From Bacillota bacterium (GTDB lineage Bacteria; Bacillota; Clostridia; Acetivibrionales; JAEXSP01), in assembly GCA_023453795.1 (NCBI GenBank), contig JAEXSP010000031.1:1-64000 (forward strand): 64,000 nucleotides of DNA. The letters are read 5' to 3'. Shown piece by piece: positions 8,431-15,643 of this stretch. The translations under genes were made by a program, and so were the position numbers. The notes beneath the pieces are model-generated. The model had not been told where the DNA came from. It did no database searches and saw nothing but the letters and a program-made list of their open reading frames with translations. Numbering within the stretch: position 1 is the stretch's first letter; each line of letters begins with the position of its first letter.

Positions 8431-8519
8431 TGTCGCAGGGGGACGGTTCTCTTGCGACATTTCATTCTTTAGGGGCAGTGTCGCAGGGGGACGGTTCTCT
8501 TGCGACATTTCATTCTTTA
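8428..8519. repeat. Two tandem REP-like hairpins, 48-bp period
   Basis: A 44-bp unit occurs twice without mismatch (8428-8471 and 8476-8519), separated by 4 bp. Each contains TGTCGCA...TGCGACA arms (8431-8437 with 8453-8459 in the first copy) around GGGGGACGGTTCTCT. The second copy is the 5' flank of the transposase gene. Confidence 0.9.
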
Positions 8520-8552
8520 TGCTATACTTTCTTACAAAGGAAGGTGGGTTAA

Positions 8553-9326
8553 ATGCCAAGGAGAGCTCGAGAGAAAAGCAAAACCGGGATATATCATATC
8601 ATTTTAAGAGGGTCGAATAAACAAGAAATCTTTCACGATGATGAAGACAATTCTAAATTTATAGATGTTTTGAAAAAATATAAAAGCATCAGTGAGATTA
8701 AATTATATGGATGGTGCCTGATGAACAACCATGTTCATATCCTGCTTGAGCAAGGAAAAGAAGACCTGTCAGTAACTATGAAACGTATCGGGGTAAGCTA
8801 TGCTTATTATTACAACAACAAATATGCAACCACCGGACATCTGTTTCAGGATAGGTATTTAAGTGAAAACGTAGAAGACGAAAGGTACCTATTAGCCGTT
8901 CTGCATTACATTCACCATAATCCGGTAAAAGCTGGGATGGTAAAGAATGCCGAAGACTGGAAGTGGAGCAGCTGCCAAAGCTATTATGATAATAAGTCTT
9001 CCAATATTGTAATGCTTGATTATAAATTCATATTAGGAATCTTTTCGAACAATATAGAGACTGCAATCAAAAGCCTTAAAGGCTATAATCAAAGCAACAG
9101 TGACATAGAGTGTTTGGACTATACGCCAAAAGAGAAAATTTCAGACAATGATGCAAAAGAAATGATGTTAAAAATAGCGACATTAACAGAGTTGACAAAT
9201 TTAAAGAGCATGCCAAAGGCTGAGCGAGATTCGATAATCAGAAGGCTTAAGGAAAATAGCAGGATTAGTAATAGGCAATTATCAAGGATTCTCGGTGTTT
9301 CGGAAATCCTTTTGCGAAGGGCTTGA
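8553..9326 (+). CDS. REP-associated tyrosine transposase (IS200-like Y1 family, RAYT)
   Basis: 257 residues. The N-terminal Y1 HUH nuclease domain (about 1-135) has the metal-binding motif NNHVHILLE and the downstream segment YIHHNPVKAGMV typical of REP-associated transposases. The C-terminal part (about 180-257) holds a helix-turn-helix (SNRQLSRILGVSEILLRRA). Start ATG at 8553 with AAGGAAGGTG. Such enzymes cut and move small palindromic repeats rather than a classical IS; hairpins with the matching core lie on both sides (8479-8507 and 9328-9357) in inverted orientation. The gene is intact, while three relatives nearby are decayed. Confidence 0.9.
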   Translation: MPRRAREKSKTGIYHIILRGSNKQEIFHDDEDNSKFIDVLKKYKSISEIKLYGWCLMNNHVHILLEQGKEDLSVTMKRIGVSYAYYYNNKYATTGHLFQDRYLSENVEDERYLLAVLHYIHHNPVKAGMVKNAEDWKWSSCQSYYDNKSSNIVMLDYKFILGIFSNNIETAIKSLKGYNQSNSDIECLDYTPKEKISDNDAKEMMLKIATLTELTNLKSMPKAERDSIIRRLKENSRISNRQLSRILGVSEILLRRA

Positions 9327-9327
9327 G

Positions 9328-9357
9328 CGTCGCACACGAACCGTCCCCTTTGCGACA
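9328..9357. repeat. 3' REP-like hairpin of the transposase element
   Basis: GTCGCA (9329-9334) pairs with TGCGAC (9351-9356) around ACCGTCCCC, the inverted version of the 5' hairpin core. It begins two bases after the transposase stop codon. Confidence 0.75.
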
Positions 9358-9458
9358 TCCAGAACACAACTTTTGCATGTTGGTAAGTTATATTTGCATG
9401 TTAGTTATACTTGTATTGCTTATTCGGTTTAGAATTTCTATACTGGGGGAGAAGAATA

Positions 9459-9899
9459 TTGTTAATTAAACTAGAAGAAAACCTGACTCAAAAGGACATA
9501 GAAGTTTTAGTTAAATATGCACAGATGAATCATACCGTCAATCGTTTGATATCCCTGATCAGATCTGTTGACTGTATAGTAAAATGCAGTGAGGAAAGCA
9601 GTCAATTTTGGATTAGTGCTTTAGATATTTTCTATATTGAGAGTGTTGATAAAAGGGCATTTGTTTATTGTGAGAAATCAGTATACAGAACTGAATTCCG
9701 TTTATATGAGTTGCTAAATCAACTTTCAAATTCAGGATTTATCCAAGTAAGCAAGTCCTGCATCGTAAACATTAATATGCTCAAAAGCATTAAACCATTG
9801 GCTAATAGCCGTATTGAAGCTACATTGACAAACGGTGAACGAATTAATGTTTCGCGGAAGTACATTCCTGATATAAAAATAAAGTTGCAGGGGAGGTAG
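9459..9899 (+). CDS. LytTR-type DNA-binding transcriptional regulator
   Basis: 146 residues from a TTG start at 9459 (GGGGGAGAAG 5 nt upstream; a longer reading from 9411 has no ribosome site). The C-terminal about 95 residues form a LytTR DNA-binding domain, with WISALDIFYIESVDKRAFVY, FIQVSKSCIVNINMLKSIKP and the closing VSRKYIPDIK. There is no receiver domain. It is followed after 4 nt by a DUF3021 membrane protein; LytTR-DUF3021 pairs are a known regulator/membrane-inhibitor arrangement in Firmicutes, and regulation is probably autogenous. Target genes may include the CPBP gene downstream. Confidence 0.85.
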   Translation: MLIKLEENLTQKDIEVLVKYAQMNHTVNRLISLIRSVDCIVKCSEESSQFWISALDIFYIESVDKRAFVYCEKSVYRTEFRLYELLNQLSNSGFIQVSKSCIVNINMLKSIKPLANSRIEATLTNGERINVSRKYIPDIKIKLQGR

Positions 9900-9903
9900 G
9901 TAC

Positions 9904-10296
9904 ATGCAAAAGTTTATAAAAAATACTTTGGCAACAACAGGACTGACTTTAATAGTACTTGCAATAATCGCAACAATTTTTAAAGCTGAATGGCTGCTTA
10001 TCGACAGCATTTACCAATCCTTTCTGGCAAATATCATAATCCAGGTTGGACTAATATTCGTTCATAAGTTTGAAAGCAAATATTTTATCATTGAGATATT
10101 TTTAGAAATTGGCTATGTCCTTAGTGTGCTTATTTTAGCGGGGTTCTTATTTGATTGGTATGGCAGCACCCCTGTTTGGATTGTTATTCTTATGGGAGTC
10201 GGTATTTATTTTATAGGCTACTTTATCAATGTTTTAAAGATAAATGATGATATTGCTTTCATTAACAAACAATTAAAAACCGAACAGAGTAAATGA
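9904..10296 (+). CDS. DUF3021 family membrane protein
   Basis: 130 residues with four predicted membrane helices (about 7-27, 40-55, 65-85 and 95-112) and a charged cytoplasmic tail. Length, topology and position right after a LytTR gene match DUF3021, whose members usually partner such regulators, probably by sequestering them at the membrane. The stop overlaps a possible ATG of the next frame. Confidence 0.8.
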   Translation: MQKFIKNTLATTGLTLIVLAIIATIFKAEWLLIDSIYQSFLANIIIQVGLIFVHKFESKYFIIEIFLEIGYVLSVLILAGFLFDWYGSTPVWIVILMGVGIYFIGYFINVLKINDDIAFINKQLKTEQSK

Positions 10297-10334
10297 TCGG
10301 GTTGTATAATCTATCTAATAAACGGGGGTACTAC

Positions 10335-11195
10335 ATGCAGGTTTTTCTAAAAAAAAGTCCTATATTTACAGCGTTTAGCATTTTAGTTATTGCACTTTTG
10401 CTGCGTCTTAACGACCTTTTTATCTTGAAAATTGATGAACTGCTCGGAGAAATTATTGTTTCAAAATTCCTTGGTTTTATCTTGATTTTATTATCAATGC
10501 TTTTTATAAAGAGAAGCATGTCAACAATAGGATTCAATAAAAATCATTTTTGGTTTTGTATTTGCCTTGGATTTTTAGTAAATTTAGCTGTTTATATTAT
10601 TTCATATGGTATAGAGGGTTTTGTTTTACTGCTCAATAATCAGAATCCGCAAATGATATTTTCTGCAATTGACCCAAAACAAGGTATTAATGGCGGAGTT
10701 ATTTTTGGAATCTGGCTGATTATAGGCAACATTATAAACGCACTTATGGAAGAAGGACTTTTCAGAGGCCTTTTTCTTCCGGCCTTAAAAACCCGTTTTT
10801 CTTTTTGGAAAGCAAATATTTTTCAAGCGTTGCTTTTCGGCATTTGGCATTTAGTTTGGCCTCTCAAGAACTTTTTAACAGGTGAACAAAGCTTGTTGGG
10901 CGCTTCTATGTATGGACTGGTGCTTATGCTTGGGACAGTGACCTTCGGGTTTATTTGGGGTTATATGTTTGAGAAGACAAACAGTCTTTGGACTGCAATT
11001 ACTGCTCATTTTGCAGCCGATACAATCCAGAATATCCTACACATCCAATCAAATAGCGGACTTGATGTAATGGTTTCCTTAAGAGGAACATTTGCAAGCT
11101 TACTTGGACTTGGAAGTATATTTCTTATTAAGTGGATAACGACAAAATACAAATTGTCACACCTTTTGTCATGGGATATTGGGGCGAAGCAATAA
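10335..11195 (+). CDS. CPBP family intramembrane metalloprotease
   Basis: 286 residues from ATG 10335 (GGGGGT upstream; a reading from 10293 overlaps the previous gene and lacks a good site). About eight membrane helices. It carries the family motifs MEEGLFRGL (motif 1, EExxxR), IWHLVWPL and HFAADTIQN (putative metal-binding His). Members process prenylated or membrane substrates or give bacteriocin self-immunity. Third gene of the LytTR-DUF3021 cassette, so it may be the regulated effector. Confidence 0.82.
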   Translation: MQVFLKKSPIFTAFSILVIALLLRLNDLFILKIDELLGEIIVSKFLGFILILLSMLFIKRSMSTIGFNKNHFWFCICLGFLVNLAVYIISYGIEGFVLLLNNQNPQMIFSAIDPKQGINGGVIFGIWLIIGNIINALMEEGLFRGLFLPALKTRFSFWKANIFQALLFGIWHLVWPLKNFLTGEQSLLGASMYGLVLMLGTVTFGFIWGYMFEKTNSLWTAITAHFAADTIQNILHIQSNSGLDVMVSLRGTFASLLGLGSIFLIKWITTKYKLSHLLSWDIGAKQ

Positions 11196-11260
11196 ACCTG
11201 CCCCTTCATTTCTAACACAGACAGCCCAAAGGGGTTGAAATTGGTCGCAGGCCGCCCCCT

Positions 11261-11581
11261 TTATAAGCCAATCAGATTTATCCAGTCTCTTCTGCTATAA
11301 AGTATTCGCACTACGGTTACTTTTCTCTGTTCCTCGGAAACCACATAAAATATGATGTAGTTATCCACCAGCATCTTCCGCATACCTTGCAACGCCAGCG
11401 CCTCATCCGCAACCAGAGCATTTCGCAAAGGAAGTTCTTCCAGTTTTAGTATAGCTTCAGCAAGTTTTTCAATTACCCTTTTAGCAACAGCAGGCTCTAC
11501 CAGTTCTATCGCAATATATCGGCCTATTTCATGTAAATCCTGCTCCGCCGGTTCCGTAATTTCAATTGTATAACTACTCAT
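11261..11581 (-). CDS. RelE/ParE family toxin
   Basis: 106 residues with the ParE/RelE fold pattern: an N-terminal strand YTIEITEPAEQDLHEIGRYI, helices, PLRNALVADE, then the strands GMRKMLVDNYIIFYVV and VTVVRILYSRRDW. The RILYSRRDW end is characteristic. It overlaps the antitoxin gene upstream by 8 nt. Probably a gyrase or ribosome-dependent toxin; sequence alone does not settle the target. Confidence 0.85.
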   Translation of the reverse strand: MSSYTIEITEPAEQDLHEIGRYIAIELVEPAVAKRVIEKLAEAILKLEELPLRNALVADEALALQGMRKMLVDNYIIFYVVSEEQRKVTVVRILYSRRDWINLIGL

Positions 11582-11840
11582 GGTTCAACTCTTTCTGTAT
11601 GTCAGCCAACGCCTCACGAAACGGCCTTACTTTCTTTGCTTTCATAGCATTCATACCTTCATCCAGCAGTCTGTGCAGTTCAAATCTACCTACGATACGT
11701 TCATAGGTTTCAATGCTCATCACCGCTAAATCTCCCTGTCCGTTTTTTGTGATATAGACAGGCTCCCCATACTGGTGGCAGAATTGAGATATTTCGTTGT
11801 AGTTGTTCCTCAAGTCAGAGCTTGGTCTTATAGATGGCAT
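11574..11840 (-). CDS. Phd/YefM family antitoxin
   Basis: 88 residues from ATG 11840, which has GGGAGGTG at ideal spacing; a longer reading from 11861 would start inside that ribosome site. The N-terminal Phd/YefM domain shows PSIRPSSDLRNNYNEISQF and PVYITKNGQGDLAVMSIETY; the C-terminal helix would wrap the toxin. It is first in the two-gene operon. An inverted repeat over the promoter suggests autorepression. Confidence 0.87.
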   Translation of the reverse strand: MPSIRPSSDLRNNYNEISQFCHQYGEPVYITKNGQGDLAVMSIETYERIVGRFELHRLLDEGMNAMKAKKVRPFREALADIQKELNHE

Positions 11841-11863
11841 ATATTCCACCTCCCGTTTCAATA

Positions 11864-11900
11864 TATCAATATTGTATCATAATATTGATACATTATTCAA
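11864..11900 (-). promoter_or_regulatory. Promoter and operator of the toxin-antitoxin operon
   Basis: A perfect 10-bp inverted repeat (TATCAATATT at 11864-11873, AATATTGATA at 11881-11890, 7-bp spacer) overlaps the -10 TACAAT (11871-11876) of a promoter with -35 TTGAAT (11895-11900), spacer 18. This is the usual layout for antitoxin autorepression. Confidence 0.65.
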
Positions 11901-11926
11901 ACTGGCTTTCATTATGAACGTAAAAT

Positions 11927-12005
11927 GGTAAGGATTCTCGGTGGATCGGAAATTCTTGTGCTTAGAGCTTCAATGTCGCAAGCGGAACCGTCCCCCTGCG
12001 ACATT
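11927..12005 (+). pseudogene. Second 3' remnant of the REP-associated transposase with intact hairpin
   Basis: The text AAGGATTCTCGGTG-TCGGAAAT matches the end of the intact gene (near 9286-9310). It is followed by a perfect hairpin TGTCGCA (11974-11980) / TGCGACA (11997-12003) enclosing ACCGTCCCC. The rest of the gene is gone. Confidence 0.7.
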
Positions 12006-12071
12006 GGGGTCTTTCGCTAATTCTTTTGATGGAATATCAAAAAATGATTATCGGGGTGAAATAAGCGTAAA

Positions 12072-12113
12072 ACAACAAAGCGGCTGACAAGTCAAACACT
12101 TGAAAGCCGCTTT
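12072..12113 (-). terminator. Rho-independent terminator after tRNA-Arg
   Basis: AAAGCGGCT (12077-12085) pairs with AGCCGCTTT (12105-12113), with an inner CAAGT/ACTTG helix; on the minus strand a T-rich tail follows. Confidence 0.75.
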
Positions 12114-12118
12114 ACATC

Positions 12119-12195
<77 letters not shown>

Positions 12196-12355
12196 ACGAA
12201 AAATGAACACAATATATGATAATACAAATCCACATAAAAATCAACAGAATAATTTGGGAATCTTAAATAAAACGGCACAGAAAGATTTACTTCAATATTC
12301 CTTGATAGTTCACCCAAATATTTAGCGCCTGTCCCTAATTCATGTCCTATTATCT

Positions 12356-12400
12356 TTGTATTGCTCCAACCCACTGTGGTATAATACAATATGCCACAGT
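12356..12400 (+). promoter_or_regulatory. Promoter of the dnaD-dnaC unit with flanking inverted repeat
   Basis: TTGTAT (12356-12361) and TATAAT (12380-12385) with an 18-nt spacer. ACTGTGG (12373-12379) and CCACAGT (12394-12400) bracket the -10 box perfectly, so it could be an operator. Confidence 0.5.
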
Positions 12401-12437
12401 AAGAAAATATTGCTGCCGGTCTGAAAGGTTGGATCAA

Positions 12438-13418
12438 ATGTATTTTGAAGCTTATAATGCCCTTTTGTACTCAGACACCATGCTGTCCGATATATTCATC
12501 ACCGAATATATGCCCTCTATGGACGGAGATTACTTAAAAGTATATACATATTGCCTCTTTCTAAGCAAGCGGAATAAACAGGCATCTGTGGATGAGCTTT
12601 CTAAAGTCCTTTGTATGGATGTAAACAAGGTTAAGGATGCCTTTACCTATTTCGAAAGTCTTACGATTGCTGAAAGAAAGGACAACAAGGTCATTCTTGC
12701 CGACCTCAAGGAGAAAGAAATAAAGAAGGTTTACCGCATGAAGTCAACTTCAACTCCTGCGGAAGCACTTCAGAGCTCTGAAAGGAACATCAGAAGGAAC
12801 AAGACGATAACATCGATTAATAATACTTACTTCCAAGGGGTCATGGCACCCTCCTGGTACACTGACATAGATGCTTGGTTTGACAGGTACAGGTTCGACG
12901 AGGATGTTATGTATGCTCTTTTCGGGCACTGCAAAGAGCATAAGGGACTGTCCAAAAGCTACATCGTTAAGGTTGCCGACAGCTGGTACAGCAAAAATAT
13001 AAAAAATTATTTCGATCTCGAGAAGTATCTTGAAGAGTATAAGAAGTTTAAGGACATCCGGACTAAAATCGTTAAAAAGCTCAATCTGTCAAGGAACCTG
13101 ACTGAATATGAGGAAGAGTACATAGAGAAATGGGTTACTGAATACGGTTTTGCGTTCGATATCATCGACCTGGCCCTGAAAAAGACCTTGGCAAAGACTA
13201 ACCCGAATTTCAGGTATATCAATACTGTAATTACCGACTGGCACGTGAAAGGCCTGAGAACCAAGGAAGCAATAATAGAATATGAAAAGTCCCTGAAGCA
13301 TTCTTCAAAAGCGCCTGCTAAAGAAGCATCCATACCTCAGCGCGGGAACTTCGAGCAGCGAAAGTATGATGATGATTACTATAACAGCCTTTATGAAAAT
13401 GTGGGAAATGATAAATAA
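12438..13418 (+). CDS. DnaD-domain replication initiation protein
   Basis: 326 residues from ATG 12438 (AAAGG upstream; further upstream codons lack a site). The N-terminal part (about 10-100) is the winged-helix DnaD N-domain (FITEYMPSMDGDYLKVYTYC, then SVDELSKVLCMDVNKVKDAF). The C-terminal half contains two DnaB_2/DDBH2-like helical domains (about 145-215 and 220-290), the second with YIEKWVTEYGFAFDIIDLAL and the YxxxI-like FRYINTVITDWHVKGLRT. It remodels origin DNA and helps load the replicative helicase. It is paired with the DnaC-like loader 34 bp downstream, a common clostridial arrangement. Confidence 0.88.
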   Translation: MYFEAYNALLYSDTMLSDIFITEYMPSMDGDYLKVYTYCLFLSKRNKQASVDELSKVLCMDVNKVKDAFTYFESLTIAERKDNKVILADLKEKEIKKVYRMKSTSTPAEALQSSERNIRRNKTITSINNTYFQGVMAPSWYTDIDAWFDRYRFDEDVMYALFGHCKEHKGLSKSYIVKVADSWYSKNIKNYFDLEKYLEEYKKFKDIRTKIVKKLNLSRNLTEYEEEYIEKWVTEYGFAFDIIDLALKKTLAKTNPNFRYINTVITDWHVKGLRTKEAIIEYEKSLKHSSKAPAKEASIPQRGNFEQRKYDDDYYNSLYENVGNDK

Positions 13419-13452
13419 CAGGAACCATGCAAATAAGCTAGTGGGGGTCTGA

Positions 13453-14475
13453 ATGAACAGGAATATATACAGTGCTATCAGAAATGAATACGAGAAAAGG
13501 CAGAAAACGGCGTTTGATAATCTTGAGCTGATTAAGAGCGAAATATATTCTAAAATCCCCAGGCTTGAAGAGCTTGACCGCAAGATTATTCTTACCGGCT
13601 TGAAATACAATAGGCTGATTCTTACCGGGAAGTCCAACGCTGAAGCACTTGATGATATGTCAAGAGAATTGGATATGCTGAAAAACGAGAAGCAGCAGCT
13701 TCTTGAAGGTGCAGGCTATTCGAAAAAAATATTGGAGCCTGCCTATCAATGCGCTGCATGCAGCGATACCGGTTATGTCCGGAAAAACAGCATCTTCGAA
13801 AAATGCACATGCTACAAGCAGCTTCTTATTAGCCACCTGTTTACGCAGTCAAATCTTACGCTTGCAAAGACCGAGAACTTTTCAACTTTTGATGAAAGCT
13901 ATTATTCCGAAGAGATTAATGACTGTAAATACGGAATCAGGATTTCTCCCCGTGAAAATATTCGAAGGATCAGGCAAAGGAGCATTAATTTCATTCAGAA
14001 TTTTGCCTCTCCCGATGAAAAGAACCTGTTTTTCAGCGGCCCTGCCGGTGTGGGAAAGACCTTTATGTCCAACTGCATTGCAATGGAACTGCTTAATAAG
14101 GGTGTTACAGTCTTATACCTTACTGCCCCGATGCTTTTCAATACCATTAATGAATACCGCAAGAAGTCATTTAAGGATGATGATTATGAAGACGAAATGT
14201 ATAAGGAAATTTTTGAGGCTGAGCTTCTGATAATTGACGACCTTGGAACCGAATCCCCGAGTGCTGCCCGTTATGCGGAGTTTTTGAACATCCTGAATAC
14301 CAGACAAATCAATAACCTTTCAAAGCCCTGCAAAACAATCATCTCTACAAATATTGGAACCAAGGAGCTTTATGAGTACTATGACGAAAGAAACGCATCC
14401 CGTATAATAGGCTGCTTCGATATGTTCAGGTTCGTCGGCGAAGACATAAGAAGGCTGAAAAAGCTTGCAAGATAA
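13453..14475 (+). CDS. DnaC/DnaI-like helicase loader (AAA+ ATPase)
   Basis: 340 residues. N-terminal coiled region, then a Cys cluster that may bind zinc (Cys100, Cys103, Cys118, Cys120), then an IstB/DnaC-type AAA+ domain with Walker A GPAGVGKT (196-203), Walker B LLIIDDLG (about 257-264) and an Arg finger region near the C-terminus (RNASRIIGCFDMFRFVGEDI). ATG at 13453 behind GTGGGGGTC. It loads the replicative DnaB-type helicase together with the DnaD-like protein upstream. The IstB transposition helper family is related, but the context (no istA) argues for replication. Confidence 0.88.
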   Translation: MNRNIYSAIRNEYEKRQKTAFDNLELIKSEIYSKIPRLEELDRKIILTGLKYNRLILTGKSNAEALDDMSRELDMLKNEKQQLLEGAGYSKKILEPAYQCAACSDTGYVRKNSIFEKCTCYKQLLISHLFTQSNLTLAKTENFSTFDESYYSEEINDCKYGIRISPRENIRRIRQRSINFIQNFASPDEKNLFFSGPAGVGKTFMSNCIAMELLNKGVTVLYLTAPMLFNTINEYRKKSFKDDDYEDEMYKEIFEAELLIIDDLGTESPSAARYAEFLNILNTRQINNLSKPCKTIISTNIGTKELYEYYDERNASRIIGCFDMFRFVGEDIRRLKKLAR

Positions 14476-14503
14476 GTTGAAAATAATTTATGTACTAAGG
14501 TTT

Positions 14504-15535
14504 TCAGCCCAGCCCTAGAAACTTCACAATCCAGGTTAATATTCCAAAGCCTGCCCCCCGAAGCTCCAAACCCTGTACGAGAAATATGAAGGCTATCATT
14601 CCCAAGCCCGGAGCAAGCCATACAAGGCCTTTACCCTTATGGGGTATTTTTTCCCGTCTTACTTTTACCACCTTATCAGATGTGTTTTTTATATAAGCAT
14701 ACAATAGTGCTATAAAGCCCGCCGTAGCACCTATTACAAGCATTCCCAAAAATACAGTTGCAATTATCATTTGCATCTGTTCCGTGCCTTGATTCTTTGC
14801 TGCATTTGTCTGTGAATGCGACAGCTGCTGCAATTTGTAAGATAAATACCCCATAAGCACAGCAATCGAGTTATTGGTAAAATGCGCAAACATACCTGTG
14901 AATATGGAGTCTGATCTGTAGACCAGAAAGCCTATAAGTGCTCCGAGAGCAGCTGTGCCAAAGAGCCTTTGCATATCACGATGTAGCAATCCGAAAAGAA
15001 TGGCCGTTATGATTATTGAACCGGCTGCGCCAAACCTTTCAAAGCCTCTTTGAATAACCCCCCTGAACATTATTTCTTCACAAATGCCTGCTGAACCGCC
15101 TATTACAAGGATGCCGAGCAATAAAGCAACCCAGTCTGTAGCCACAGGTATGTTAATATTATCTGTACTGCCGAATATTAATTTAACAAGCCACATGTTT
15201 ATAACGTTCAAAACACCTACAGCCGGAATGGCCAGCACCATTATCCAAAATGTGAGTAACATATTTATAAAGCCGACTTTATTTAATCTAAGGACATTCT
15301 TTATATCGTAGCCGCAATAAAGCAGAAGCAGTATAGCCGGAAGCAAAACGAGTATAAGTTCTGAAAAACCTCCGGATATGTAGAAATTAAGTTTTAACGG
15401 CCTTAGTACCGGCGGTAAAAACAAGAAAAGTGCAACGGCTATGGAATATAGAATGCTGATATGTATCAATTCCGGCTTTTTAAACGGTACACCGTACAAA
15501 CTGCCGCTATCACTTCTAATTATGCTGTCGTCCAA
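14504..15535 (-). CDS. CPBP family intramembrane metalloprotease (second)
   Basis: 343 residues from TTG 15535, which has GGAGGT at 8 nt; a reading from 15550 would begin inside that site. Around ten membrane segments. The core carries CEEIMFRGV (EExxxR motif), LFGLLHRD and HFTNNS. Unlike the gene at 10335 it has extra C-terminal helices after a Gln/Asn-rich loop. Convergent with the helicase-loader gene. Substrate unknown. Confidence 0.8.
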   Translation of the reverse strand: MDDSIIRSDSGSLYGVPFKKPELIHISILYSIAVALFLFLPPVLRPLKLNFYISGGFSELILVLLPAILLLLYCGYDIKNVLRLNKVGFINMLLTFWIMVLAIPAVGVLNVINMWLVKLIFGSTDNINIPVATDWVALLLGILVIGGSAGICEEIMFRGVIQRGFERFGAAGSIIITAILFGLLHRDMQRLFGTAALGALIGFLVYRSDSIFTGMFAHFTNNSIAVLMGYLSYKLQQLSHSQTNAAKNQGTEQMQMIIATVFLGMLVIGATAGFIALLYAYIKNTSDKVVKVRREKIPHKGKGLVWLAPGLGMIAFIFLVQGLELRGAGFGILTWIVKFLGLG

Positions 15536-15605
15536 TGCAGTAACCTCCAAAAACAGTATGCTTTATTATACTATATCAAAAAACTTTAAACATTCCCATT
15601 AAAAC

Positions 15606-15629
15606 AAAAAAATCGGGTATAACCCGATT
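15606..15629 (-). terminator. Terminator of sleB-ypeB
   Basis: AATCGGGT (15611-15618) and ACCCGATT (15622-15629) with a 3-nt loop, followed on the minus strand by a T run. Confidence 0.85.
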
Positions 15630-15643
15630 AGTTTTGTGATCTT

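Noticed and set aside
8428..8519. CRISPR-like direct repeat
   Set aside because: Only two copies, separated by 4 bp rather than a spacer, and each is a hairpin that also flanks the transposase. No cas genes are present.
8405..8620. Open frame crossing the two REP hairpins on the plus strand
   Set aside because: It repeats the hairpin sequence, overlaps the transposase start in another frame and has no ribosome site.
10293..10334. Longer N-terminus for the first CPBP protease
   Set aside because: It would start inside the DUF3021 gene end without a ribosome site, while ATG 10335 has one.
13703..14230. Second open frame inside the helicase-loader gene
   Set aside because: It is in another frame of a gene with clear Walker motifs and shows no domain of its own.
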